NCBI GenBank assembly: GCA_017415425.1
Contig: JAFQGT010000006.1
Coordinates: forward strand, 1-64,000
Length of the DNA stretch: 64,000 nucleotides
Reading direction: 5' to 3'
DNA from: Oscillospiraceae bacterium
GTDB lineage: Bacteria > Bacillota > Clostridia > Oscillospirales > Oscillospiraceae
Positions 25,893 through 33,697 of the stretch are shown piece after piece (the stretch's first letter is position 1; every line of letters begins with the position of its first letter). The notes beneath the pieces are model-generated. The model was given only the letters and a program-made list of their open reading frames with translations, did no database searches and was not told where the DNA came from. The position numbers and the translations under genes are program-made.

Positions 25893-25921
25893 ATTCTAAC
25901 ATATTTCCCAACATTTTGCAA
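25893..25921 (-). promoter_or_regulatory. Promoter of the hup-rqcP pair
   Basis: Reading leftward: TTGCAA, a 17-base spacer, then TAGAAT, about 34 bases before the HU start. It allows high HU expression independent of the upstream operon. Confidence 0.65.
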
Positions 25922-25947
25922 GAGTTACAGAGAAAATTTCCAAAAAT

Positions 25948-27552
25948 TTACAAACGGAGCAATTTGGCAATTTTCTCGCCCTTAGGCAGCAGCAGGCAGT
26001 CCTCTTTGCGAATGGATTTAAACACCACGATACACACGCAGTATACCGCAACGCCCACGCACACGGGAATACCGCACAGCAGCAGCCGGCTGCCGTTCTG
26101 TCCCAGAATATACACCAGACCCCGATAACAGCCCCACACGGCAACGCCCATCAAGGCAGCCGGTAGGAAAGGCCGGAGGATGTTCTGCAGCAGCTTGGGC
26201 TTTTGGGGAACCAGCCGGGCGATGGCGGACAGATTCATTGCACCGATGAGGCCGTAGCACAGCAGCATACCCAAGGGCGCGCCCAGAATACCCAGATGGG
26301 GATTGCCCACCAGAACATACACCACCGCCAGCTTCAGTACGCCGCCCAGCAGCATATTCACCACCGGAACAGAGGGTTTGCCGTGGGACTGGAGCACTGC
26401 GTTGGTGTACTGGATGATGGCGTACAGGAACACATTGACGCCCAAGACGCCCAGCAGCTTGCCAGCCAAGTCCAGATTCTCACCGCTGTAGCCCCCCAGC
26501 AGGGACATCACCGGACGGGAAAGAATGGCCAAACCTACCGCGCAGGGCAGGCTCAGCAGGCCCGTGATCCGGGCGGCGGACTCTTCGGTTGCCCGGACAG
26601 CGCCGTCGTTGCCCAGGGTCAGATTGGCGGTGATGGCAGGCAGCACCGAGGTGGCAATGGGGATCATAAAGGCGCAGGGCATATTGAACACCGTCTGGGT
26701 CATATTGTAGATACCCTTGGTGATATCGGCAGTGGTCTGGCTCATACCCCCGGCGGTGAGCAGCTGGGTCATATACAGCTTCTGCTCTACCACCGTCAAA
26801 AACTGCAGGCCCGCAGAGCCGATGGTGATGGGCACGGCGATGGACAGCAAATTCTTGGCGGTGCGGCCGTAGCTCCAGGGAGTCTCGTTGGTCACCGGAA
26901 GCTCCCGGTAGGCGGGGGACTGCAGAGCCTTCAGGTAGATGGCGGACACCAGACAGCTGACGGTGACGCCCAGAATGGCAGCGCCGGCGGCCAGGGGGAT
27001 GCTGTTTGTATAGCGCATCGCGGCATAGGCCGCCACCAGGCCGATCACCAGCTTGAACACCGCCTCCAGCATCTGGGAGTTGGAGGTGGGGCGCATATTG
27101 CCCTGCCCCTGGAAGAAACCGCGGAAGGTGGCCATCACGCACATCAGCAGGGCGCAGGGGCCCAGGCAGAAAATGGCGTATTTGGCGTTGGGCTGTTCCA
27201 GCCAATCCGCAAGGGTGGCGGACAAACCCATCATCAGCGCCGTGCTGAGCACACCCAGACCCAGGAAAATGCCCCGGGCGGTCTGATAGACCCGGCGAAC
27301 CTGGTTGTAATGACCCAAAGAGCTGGCTTGGCTGATCATCCGGCTCATAGCGATGGGCAGACCGGCGGTGGAGATCATCAGCAGCACCGAGTAAATATCG
27401 TAGGCGGTGATGAAATAGCCGTAGCCCTGGTCGCCGATGATCATTTTCAGCGGGATCTTATAAAACGCGCCGATGACCTTTACCACAGCGGTGGCCAGCG
27501 CCAGCAGCGCCGCGCCGTGGAGAAATGTCTGTTTCTTGGAAGATTCGCCCAT
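25948..27552 (-). CDS. Polysaccharide/lipid flippase, SpoVB (YabM)-like MOP family
   Basis: 534 residues with about 14 membrane helices. The N-terminal pattern FLHGAALLALATAVVKVIGAFYKIPL and the GLPIAMSRMISQA segment are typical of the SpoVB/YabM/MurJ branch of the MOP exporter family, which flips lipid-linked sugars or peptidoglycan precursors. In Bacillus the yabM-yabN-yabO order is close to what is seen here. The ribosome binding site AAGGAGG lies within the last codons of the amidohydrolase gene, so the two are coupled. Sporulation-specific or general role cannot be decided. Confidence 0.88.
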   Translation of the reverse strand: MGESSKKQTFLHGAALLALATAVVKVIGAFYKIPLKMIIGDQGYGYFITAYDIYSVLLMISTAGLPIAMSRMISQASSLGHYNQVRRVYQTARGIFLGLGVLSTALMMGLSATLADWLEQPNAKYAIFCLGPCALLMCVMATFRGFFQGQGNMRPTSNSQMLEAVFKLVIGLVAAYAAMRYTNSIPLAAGAAILGVTVSCLVSAIYLKALQSPAYRELPVTNETPWSYGRTAKNLLSIAVPITIGSAGLQFLTVVEQKLYMTQLLTAGGMSQTTADITKGIYNMTQTVFNMPCAFMIPIATSVLPAITANLTLGNDGAVRATEESAARITGLLSLPCAVGLAILSRPVMSLLGGYSGENLDLAGKLLGVLGVNVFLYAIIQYTNAVLQSHGKPSVPVVNMLLGGVLKLAVVYVLVGNPHLGILGAPLGMLLCYGLIGAMNLSAIARLVPQKPKLLQNILRPFLPAALMGVAVWGCYRGLVYILGQNGSRLLLCGIPVCVGVAVYCVCIVVFKSIRKEDCLLLPKGEKIAKLLRL

Positions 27553-27553
27553 A

Positions 27554-28876
27554 TCAGCCTCCTTGCTGGTTTTCCAGCAGCTTGGGGATCGCGTACTCCA
27601 TCATTTCCGACACCACTTGGTTCATATCAATGGTTGGGAACTGACCGTTTTGGTAGAGGATCTTGCCCCGTACCATTGTCATCGCCACATCGCCGCCCTT
27701 GGCGGAGAATACCAGACCTGCGGGAACGTTGTGGCAGGGCATTAAGTGAGGAGCGGAGAAATCCACCAAAACGATATCCGCGTCCATACCCTCTTTCAGC
27801 ATACCGCATTCCTCCGAGCGACCTTGGGCGGTTGCGCCGCAGACCGTTGCCATCATCAGTGCCGCTGTGGCGGGCAGCTTGGCGGCATCGCCACCGGAGA
27901 GCCGCTGCTGCAGGCAGGCCGAACGCATCACTTCGAACATATCCAGATTTCCGGTCTCAGCCGCGCCGCCGGTACCTAAGGAAACGTTCATTCCAGCCTT
28001 CACGCAATCGCTGATGGGGGTGGTGGGCAGCCCCTGCTTCAAAGAGGCGATGGGGGTAGCCACGGCGGTGACCTTGTGCTTGCCCAGCAGCTGCCGCTCG
28101 GCTTCTGTCAGCTGGGCGCAGGTGGTTGCGGTGGTGGGAACACGGAAGATCCGGTGGCAGGACAAAAGCTCCGCCGGAGTCAGACCGGTGCGGTCTTCGC
28201 AGCCATCCACCTCTTCCTGGGTTTCACTCAGGTGCAGTTGCATCCGAAGACCTTTTTCGGCGGCAAAATCCGCCAGAGCTTCCCACAGCTGAAAATTGCT
28301 GGTGTACTCGGCGTAGATGCCCGCGTCTATCTTGATTCGGCCGTTGTCGTAGCCGTGCCAGGCGTGGGTAAGCCGCACCAGTTCCCGGCACTGCTCATCG
28401 GTTTCAAAGTCAAAATCCTCATTTTGATCGATAAACCGGTAGGCGGACAGCGCCAGGTTGGCCTTGATGCCGGATTCTGCTACCGCCTGGGCGGTGGCCT
28501 CCGGGAAATCGTAAAGGTCGGACACAGAGGTGATGCCGAACCGCAGGCACTCGGCGATTGCCAGCTGGGCAGCGGCCTTGGCGGCGCGGGTGTCCAGCTT
28601 TGCCTGCCGGGTCAGCAGCTGCTCCAGGGTTTCCGCCCGGGAGGTATCATCCAGAAAATTCCGCAGCACCGAGGAGGAAAGGTGGGTGTGGCAGTTCACA
28701 AGACCGGGCATTGCCACCATACCGGTGCCGTCGATGATGGTAGACGGCTGTTCTGCCGGGGCGGTTTTTCCAATATAGGTTATTTTTCCGTCCTGGATGC
28801 CCAAATATGCACCGAAGAGCACATCCAGCTTTTCGTTCATTGTCACCGCGGTGACCCCGGAAATCAATGTATCCAA
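27554..28876 (-). CDS. Amidohydrolase of the MtaD/SAH-deaminase family with a degenerate active site
   Basis: 440 residues, uninterrupted. The fold belongs to the deaminases of 5-methylthioadenosine/S-adenosylhomocysteine. Metal ligands His63 and His65 (NCHTHLSSS), His215 and Glu218 (LHLSET) are present. Two key positions are not: the catalytic His of the AHCVxL motif reads TTCAQL (Thr252), and the metal-binding Asp of LGTDGAAS reads LGTGGAAE (Gly303). The HNPxSNMKL segment is also lost (ATPIASLKQ). It is probably inactive as a deaminase or has a changed function. Start: no ATG fits; TTG at 28876 has AAAGGAAG about 8 bases upstream. Confidence 0.85.
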   Translation of the reverse strand: MDTLISGVTAVTMNEKLDVLFGAYLGIQDGKITYIGKTAPAEQPSTIIDGTGMVAMPGLVNCHTHLSSSVLRNFLDDTSRAETLEQLLTRQAKLDTRAAKAAAQLAIAECLRFGITSVSDLYDFPEATAQAVAESGIKANLALSAYRFIDQNEDFDFETDEQCRELVRLTHAWHGYDNGRIKIDAGIYAEYTSNFQLWEALADFAAEKGLRMQLHLSETQEEVDGCEDRTGLTPAELLSCHRIFRVPTTATTCAQLTEAERQLLGKHKVTAVATPIASLKQGLPTTPISDCVKAGMNVSLGTGGAAETGNLDMFEVMRSACLQQRLSGGDAAKLPATAALMMATVCGATAQGRSEECGMLKEGMDADIVLVDFSAPHLMPCHNVPAGLVFSAKGGDVAMTMVRGKILYQNGQFPTIDMNQVVSEMMEYAIPKLLENQQGG

Positions 28877-28951
28877 AAAAACACTTCCTTTTGGAAAATA
28901 AAATTCGAAAGTTAAGAGTATCATATTTTCTCACGATGGAGAAAGTATGAA

Positions 28952-30376
28952 TTACTTAGATAGAAGCCGGAACAATTCCTCTTTCTGCCGGAGCACATCG
29001 TCGATCTGCTCCAGATACTGCTCGGGGAATTTGGGGTTATGGAATCTCTGGAGGGTGCCGTCGGGTAGGTTGACTTTGGTCATACCGCCGCCGCCAAGAG
29101 ACAAAATGGTATGGGTCTCCTCCATCATATAGATATTGTACAGGCAGTCGGCGCCGCCCTTGCTCCAGCCTACATTCTCAAAAGAGCCGGACATATATTT
29201 CTGCCGGTACAGGTAGTAGGGCTTGTAGCCAAGAGAGCGGAGGGTGCGACCCGCATACTCCACCATAGCGGCCACCTCCTGCCCGGAGGGGAGGGGTACT
29301 TTCTTTTCAAACAGATCCGCGCCCTTTTTCAAGGCAAGGGTGTGGACGGTGATATTGGCGGGGTCTAGGGATGCCACCTGATCCAGCGACCGGCAGAAAC
29401 CATCGTAGGTATCCTGGGGCAGACCGGCGATCAAGTCCATATTGATGGCGGCAAAGCCAGCGTCCTGTGCTTGCCGGTAGGCGGTGATCACATCAGCAGC
29501 CTTGTGGGGTCTTCCGCAGGCACGAAGGACAGCGTCCTCCATTGTCTGGGGGTTGATGCTCATTCGGTCAACGCCGTGCTGCCGGATGATGCGGAGCTTT
29601 TCAGCGTCCAAAGTATCCGGCCGACCGCCTTCCACGGTAAACTCTACGCACCTGGACAGGTCAAAGGCGTTCCGGATGGCTTCCAGCAAGTCAGCCAGCT
29701 GGGCGCCGGACAGTGTGGTAGGCGTGCCGCCACCTATATAGATGGTACGAATGGTTTTGCCGGAAGTTGCCAAGAGTTTTCCTGTATGGACAAGCTCCCG
29801 GTGAAGGGATTGCAGATACCCGTCCAACTTATGGGTCTGCCGGCCAACTGTACGGCTGACAAAGCTGCAGTAGCTGCAGCGGGTGGGGCAAAAGGGAATG
29901 CCCACATAGAGGGAGATATCGTTTTCGTTGGTCAGACCCACTGCCCGGACGGTAGATTCCGAGCAGTCAAGCGCCAGCTGCCGCCGGGAGGGCGTGACGA
30001 AATACACGTCTTTGAGTAATTTGTCGGCGCTTTTCAATGAGCTACCCTCCAGCAGATGCTTGGTAGACAGCTTGGTGGGGCGCACCCCCGCCAGCGCGCC
30101 CCAAGCCGGCGGCGCATCCAGAAGAGGGAGCGCTGCCAGATACAGGCTTTGCTGGAGGGTTTGCCGGCGCAGGCGGACAGATTCTTCTGCTGCTTTCAGC
30201 CGGCGGACGGCCCGGGAGGTTTTACCCTCTTTTGTCAGCGTGGTCACGGCGGTGAGCCAGATACGACCCCGGTGAAGAGTAGAGGTTGCCTCTACCGGCT
30301 GGTCCGGGCCGAATAGGGACATTAACAGCTGCTCCACCGGATAACGGTCTTGGTGACCGAGAATGGTTAGGTTCAT
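28952..30376 (-). CDS. hemZ: Coproporphyrinogen dehydrogenase-like radical SAM protein HemZ
   Basis: About 474 residues. An N-terminal domain of about 150 residues (GVRPTKLSTKHLLEG) precedes the radical SAM core with the cluster motif FCPTRCSYCSF. SIGGGTPTTL-like IYIGGGTPTTL and MSINPQTM follow, as in oxygen-independent coproporphyrinogen III oxidases. HemZ forms in clostridia usually lie in a rel-dtd-MBL-hemZ cluster, as here. The ATG (MNLTILGHQDRY) is chosen because GGGAGG lies 6 bases before it. Some HemZ/HemW-like proteins insert or handle heme rather than oxidise coproporphyrinogen, so the reaction is not certain. Confidence 0.88.
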   Translation of the reverse strand: MNLTILGHQDRYPVEQLLMSLFGPDQPVEATSTLHRGRIWLTAVTTLTKEGKTSRAVRRLKAAEESVRLRRQTLQQSLYLAALPLLDAPPAWGALAGVRPTKLSTKHLLEGSSLKSADKLLKDVYFVTPSRRQLALDCSESTVRAVGLTNENDISLYVGIPFCPTRCSYCSFVSRTVGRQTHKLDGYLQSLHRELVHTGKLLATSGKTIRTIYIGGGTPTTLSGAQLADLLEAIRNAFDLSRCVEFTVEGGRPDTLDAEKLRIIRQHGVDRMSINPQTMEDAVLRACGRPHKAADVITAYRQAQDAGFAAINMDLIAGLPQDTYDGFCRSLDQVASLDPANITVHTLALKKGADLFEKKVPLPSGQEVAAMVEYAGRTLRSLGYKPYYLYRQKYMSGSFENVGWSKGGADCLYNIYMMEETHTILSLGGGGMTKVNLPDGTLQRFHNPKFPEQYLEQIDDVLRQKEELFRLLSK

Positions 30377-30397
30377 AGGGTTCCTCCCAATGGCCAA

Positions 30398-31015
30398 TTA
30401 CAGAGTCAGGAAAGGATTGTACTTCTTTTCATAGGACAAGGAGGACGCTTCCCCGTGACCGGGGTAGAGGGTATAGTCTTTGTCCTGGGATTTGAGGAAA
30501 TTCAGAGAATCCAGCATCGTGGGGTGGTGGCTGTGGGGAAAATCCGTCCTGCCGATGGAGCCGGCAAAGAGGGTATCTCCTGTGAACAGGACATCTTCAC
30601 AGCCGATGCACACACTACCCCAGGTATGGCCGGGGGTCTGCCAGATCCGGAAAGTCAGTCTTGCCGCAAAGATCTGCTGGTGGTGGTCATAAAAGTTTAC
30701 CGGGCAGAAATCGCAATTTGCCAGAGGGAACAGCTGGGCGATGCCGTAGCCGGGCTCAATGGCCCAGTCGGCTTGGTGCATCCACAGGGCGCAGCCGGTT
30801 TTTTGGACGATCTCCTCCACCGCGCCCACGTGGTCAAAGTGACCGTGGGTCAAAAAGATCGCTTCCACGGAAAGACCCAGCTGCGCAATCTGCTGCAAGA
30901 TCCGCTGGGCATCATAACCCGGGTCGATCACTACGCAGGAAGAGGCGTTTTCGCCCCAAAGGATATAGCAGTTGGTTTGATAATCGCCCAAGGGCAGGCC
31001 TTGTATATGCAACAT
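30398..31015 (-). CDS. Metallo-beta-lactamase-fold hydrolase (glyoxalase II-like)
   Basis: 205 residues. Metal-binding motifs THGHFDH, PGHTWGS, FTGDTLF and PGHGEAS are all present in the order found in YcbL/GloB-like hydrolases. The length fits the short single-domain group, which lacks the C-terminal domain of classical glyoxalase II. It lies between hemZ and dtd with short gaps, in an operon order common in clostridia. Substrate is unknown; a thioester hydrolase is the usual guess. Confidence 0.9.
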   Translation of the reverse strand: MLHIQGLPLGDYQTNCYILWGENASSCVVIDPGYDAQRILQQIAQLGLSVEAIFLTHGHFDHVGAVEEIVQKTGCALWMHQADWAIEPGYGIAQLFPLANCDFCPVNFYDHHQQIFAARLTFRIWQTPGHTWGSVCIGCEDVLFTGDTLFAGSIGRTDFPHSHHPTMLDSLNFLKSQDKDYTLYPGHGEASSLSYEKKYNPFLTL

Positions 31016-31025
31016 AGCAAACTCC

Positions 31026-31493
31026 TTAATTCCGTCTGGGGGTGTCCATCAGCTGATCGGTATCCAGAACCAGAGTCACCGGTCCGTCATTGACGGAGGC
31101 CACCTGCATATCCGCGCCGAACCGACCGTGCTGGGGAGGATATCCCAAATCGGTGCAATCGTTCAAAAACTGCTCATAGAGCCGGTTGCCCAGCTCCGGA
31201 CCTGCCGCTTCCACAAAACTGGGACGGCGACCCTTGCGGCAGTTGCCGTAGAGGGTGAACTGGCTTACCACCAGCACCTGCCCGCCAACATCACCGAGGC
31301 CCAGATTCATTTTGCCGTTTTCGTCCTCGAAGACCCGCAGACTCAGGACTTTTTCTGCCAGATACCGGCAGTGCCTTTCCGTATCCTCCGGGCCCACGCC
31401 CAGCAGGATAAGAAAGCCCTTGCCGATTTTACCGACTACTTCCCCGTCAATGGTGACAGAGGCGGATTTTACCCGCGTGAGAACAGCTCGCAT
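31026..31493 (-). CDS. dtd: D-aminoacyl-tRNA deacylase
   Basis: 155 residues, slightly longer than the usual 145-150. It removes D-amino acids (and glycine wrongly charged on tRNA-Ala) from tRNA. The motifs SQFTLYG and NDGPVTLVLDT, which form the cross-subunit active site with the Gly-cisPro element, are intact, as is the N-terminus MRAVLTRVKSASVTIDGE. GGAG precedes the start. It follows rel by 18 bases. Confidence 0.96.
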   Translation of the reverse strand: MRAVLTRVKSASVTIDGEVVGKIGKGFLILLGVGPEDTERHCRYLAEKVLSLRVFEDENGKMNLGLGDVGGQVLVVSQFTLYGNCRKGRRPSFVEAAGPELGNRLYEQFLNDCTDLGYPPQHGRFGADMQVASVNDGPVTLVLDTDQLMDTPRRN

Positions 31494-31511
31494 AATCGTC
31501 TCCTTTGGTGC

Positions 31512-33692
31512 TTAATTGTGACCCCGGCGAGAGCCAACCACATCCCGGATGTTCAGCAGTTTGTTGCGGATGGAGTCCAGCTCCTCCACATTCTTTACCT
31601 CAAAACGGACGGTAAAGGTGCTGCGGCCGTTGGGCAGATCTTTGCCATTGAGTTCCTTGAGTCGCACTCTGGCGGCGGTCATCGTGGTGGCAAGATCCAA
31701 CAGCAGGCCGTCCCGGGTGATGCAGTCCAGCTCCAGAGTGGTCTCGAAGGGCTGATCCGCCAGATTGGCCCAGCGAACCCGCACCCACCGGGCAGCCTGA
31801 TGGAACTCATCCCGGTTTTGGGCGTTGGGACAGTCCATCCGGTGGACGGACACACCGAAGCCCTTGGTGATAAAGCCGATGATACTGTCGCCGGGAACAG
31901 GGGTACAACATTTGGCGAATTTGATCATACAGGTGTCGATGTCCTCCACGATAATGCCATTGATACCGTGGCGATTGGGCTTATCGGAGGGGGCATCGGT
32001 CTTGATATTCAGAACCTTTTCGTTGTTCTGCACCTTCACGGCCCGATTGATATCGTCCCGAATCCGACCCACTGCCTTGGTGGCAGTCAGACCTCCGTAG
32101 CCGATGGCGGCGTACATATCCTCCCAGCTGTCGAAGGACAGTTTCTTCAGCAGCTGAGGGCCAACCTCCGGATCTACGGTGATGGACAGGGGCAGACCCA
32201 TCCGGCGCATTTCACTTTCAAAGGAGGAGCGGCCGTGGATCACGTTTTCCTCCCGCTTTTCTTTCTTGAACCACTGCTTGATCTTGGTGCGGGCCTGGTT
32301 GGACTGGCAGATGTTCAGCCAGTCACGGCTGGGGCCTTTGGCGGTTTTGGAGGTGAGGATCTCCACAATGTCGCCGTTTTGCAATGTGGCATCGATGTTA
32401 CAGATCCGGCCGTTGACCTTGGCACCTACCAGAGCGTTGCCAACGCCGGAATGGATGGCGTAAGCAAAGTCAATGGGGGTAGAGCCTGCGGGCAGGGGCA
32501 CGATCTTGCCCTTGGGGGTAAAAGTGAAGACCTCGTCGTCAAACATATCGATCTTCATAGAGTTCAGATAGTCTTCCGCATCGGTATCCTGCTGGCTTTC
32601 CAGCAGACGGCGTACCCACTCGAAGTCCTTTTCCGAGCCGGAGCCTGCGCCCTGCTTATACTTCCAGTGGGCGGCGATGCCGTACTCAGCGGTGTGGTGC
32701 ATATCCCAGGTGCGGATCTGCACCTCAAAGGGGATGCCTTGGGAGCCGATCACGGTGGTATGCAGACTCTGGTACATATTAGGCTTGGGGGTGGAGATAT
32801 AGTCCTTGAACCGACCGGGTACCAGATTGAACAGATCGTGGATGTGTCCCAGAACATTGTAGCAGTCGGGAATGGAGTCCACGATCACCCGGAAAGCATA
32901 GATGTCATACAGCTCGTCCAGGGTTTTGTCCTGGGCGCCCATCTTCCGGTAGATGGAGTAGACGTGCTTGATCCGGCCGTAAGCGGTGGCATTGATTCCC
33001 ATCGTATGCATACGAGAGGAGATCTTCTCCTGGATGGTGTGCATAAAGGCCTCATCCTGCTCTTTGTGAGCGGACAGGTGATCCATAATCTCCTTATAGG
33101 AGGCAGGATCCAGATACCGCAGGGAGATGTCCTCCAGCTCCCACTTGATCTTCTGCATACCAAGCCGGTGGGCCAGGGGGGCGTAAATATCCATCGTTTC
33201 CCGGCACTTGCTGATCTGCTTTTCCGGGGTCTGGTACTGCATCGTACGCATATTGTGAAGCCGGTCGGCGATCTTGATCAGCACCACCCGGATGTCCTTG
33301 GACATAGCCATAAACATCTTCCGCAGATTCTCCATCTGGGCCTCCTCGGAGGAGGAGAAGTTGGCCCGGGTCAGCTTGGTAACGCCTTCCACCAGCTCGG
33401 CACAGGTGGTGCCGAAGAGCTTGGAGATCTCGTCAAAGGAGGCGTCGGTGTCTTCAATGCAATCGTGGAGCAGCGCGCCCAAAATGGCATCCATATCCAG
33501 TCCCATCTCTGCAACCAGTGCGGACACGGCCAGGGGGTGAATGATATAGGGAGAGCCGTCCTTGCGCTTTTGATCCTTATGCTTTTCCCGGGCGTATTCC
33601 ACCGCTTTGTCGATGAGGGTCATATCCACTCCCGGCAGGCAGCGGTTGACCGTTTGGTACATAGCGCCGTAATGTTCAGCAAAACTTTCCAT
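31512..33692 (-). CDS. rel: Bifunctional (p)ppGpp synthetase/hydrolase (RSH)
   Basis: 726 residues, normal for long RSH enzymes. The HD hydrolase domain is intact (His52 in IHPLAV, His76-Asp77 and Glu80-Asp81 in LLHDCIEDTD). The synthetase domain has YDIYAFRVIVD and RFKDYISTPKPNMYQSLHTTV; the RFKD motif marks the bifunctional type. TGS, the CCTPVPGD zinc-finger region and a C-terminal ACT domain follow. The ATG at 33692 is chosen because MESFAEHYGA fits the family; the upstream extension overlaps recJ. No strong ribosome binding site is seen, and recJ ends 5 bases before the start, so translation is probably coupled. Confidence 0.96.
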   Translation of the reverse strand: MESFAEHYGAMYQTVNRCLPGVDMTLIDKAVEYAREKHKDQKRKDGSPYIIHPLAVSALVAEMGLDMDAILGALLHDCIEDTDASFDEISKLFGTTCAELVEGVTKLTRANFSSSEEAQMENLRKMFMAMSKDIRVVLIKIADRLHNMRTMQYQTPEKQISKCRETMDIYAPLAHRLGMQKIKWELEDISLRYLDPASYKEIMDHLSAHKEQDEAFMHTIQEKISSRMHTMGINATAYGRIKHVYSIYRKMGAQDKTLDELYDIYAFRVIVDSIPDCYNVLGHIHDLFNLVPGRFKDYISTPKPNMYQSLHTTVIGSQGIPFEVQIRTWDMHHTAEYGIAAHWKYKQGAGSGSEKDFEWVRRLLESQQDTDAEDYLNSMKIDMFDDEVFTFTPKGKIVPLPAGSTPIDFAYAIHSGVGNALVGAKVNGRICNIDATLQNGDIVEILTSKTAKGPSRDWLNICQSNQARTKIKQWFKKEKREENVIHGRSSFESEMRRMGLPLSITVDPEVGPQLLKKLSFDSWEDMYAAIGYGGLTATKAVGRIRDDINRAVKVQNNEKVLNIKTDAPSDKPNRHGINGIIVEDIDTCMIKFAKCCTPVPGDSIIGFITKGFGVSVHRMDCPNAQNRDEFHQAARWVRVRWANLADQPFETTLELDCITRDGLLLDLATTMTAARVRLKELNGKDLPNGRSTFTVRFEVKNVEELDSIRNKLLNIRDVVGSRRGHN

Positions 33693-33697
33693 AGTGT

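Noticed and set aside
26203..28014. 603-residue open frame on the plus strand
   Set aside because: Antisense to the flippase and amidohydrolase; low-complexity Gly/His/Gln composition.
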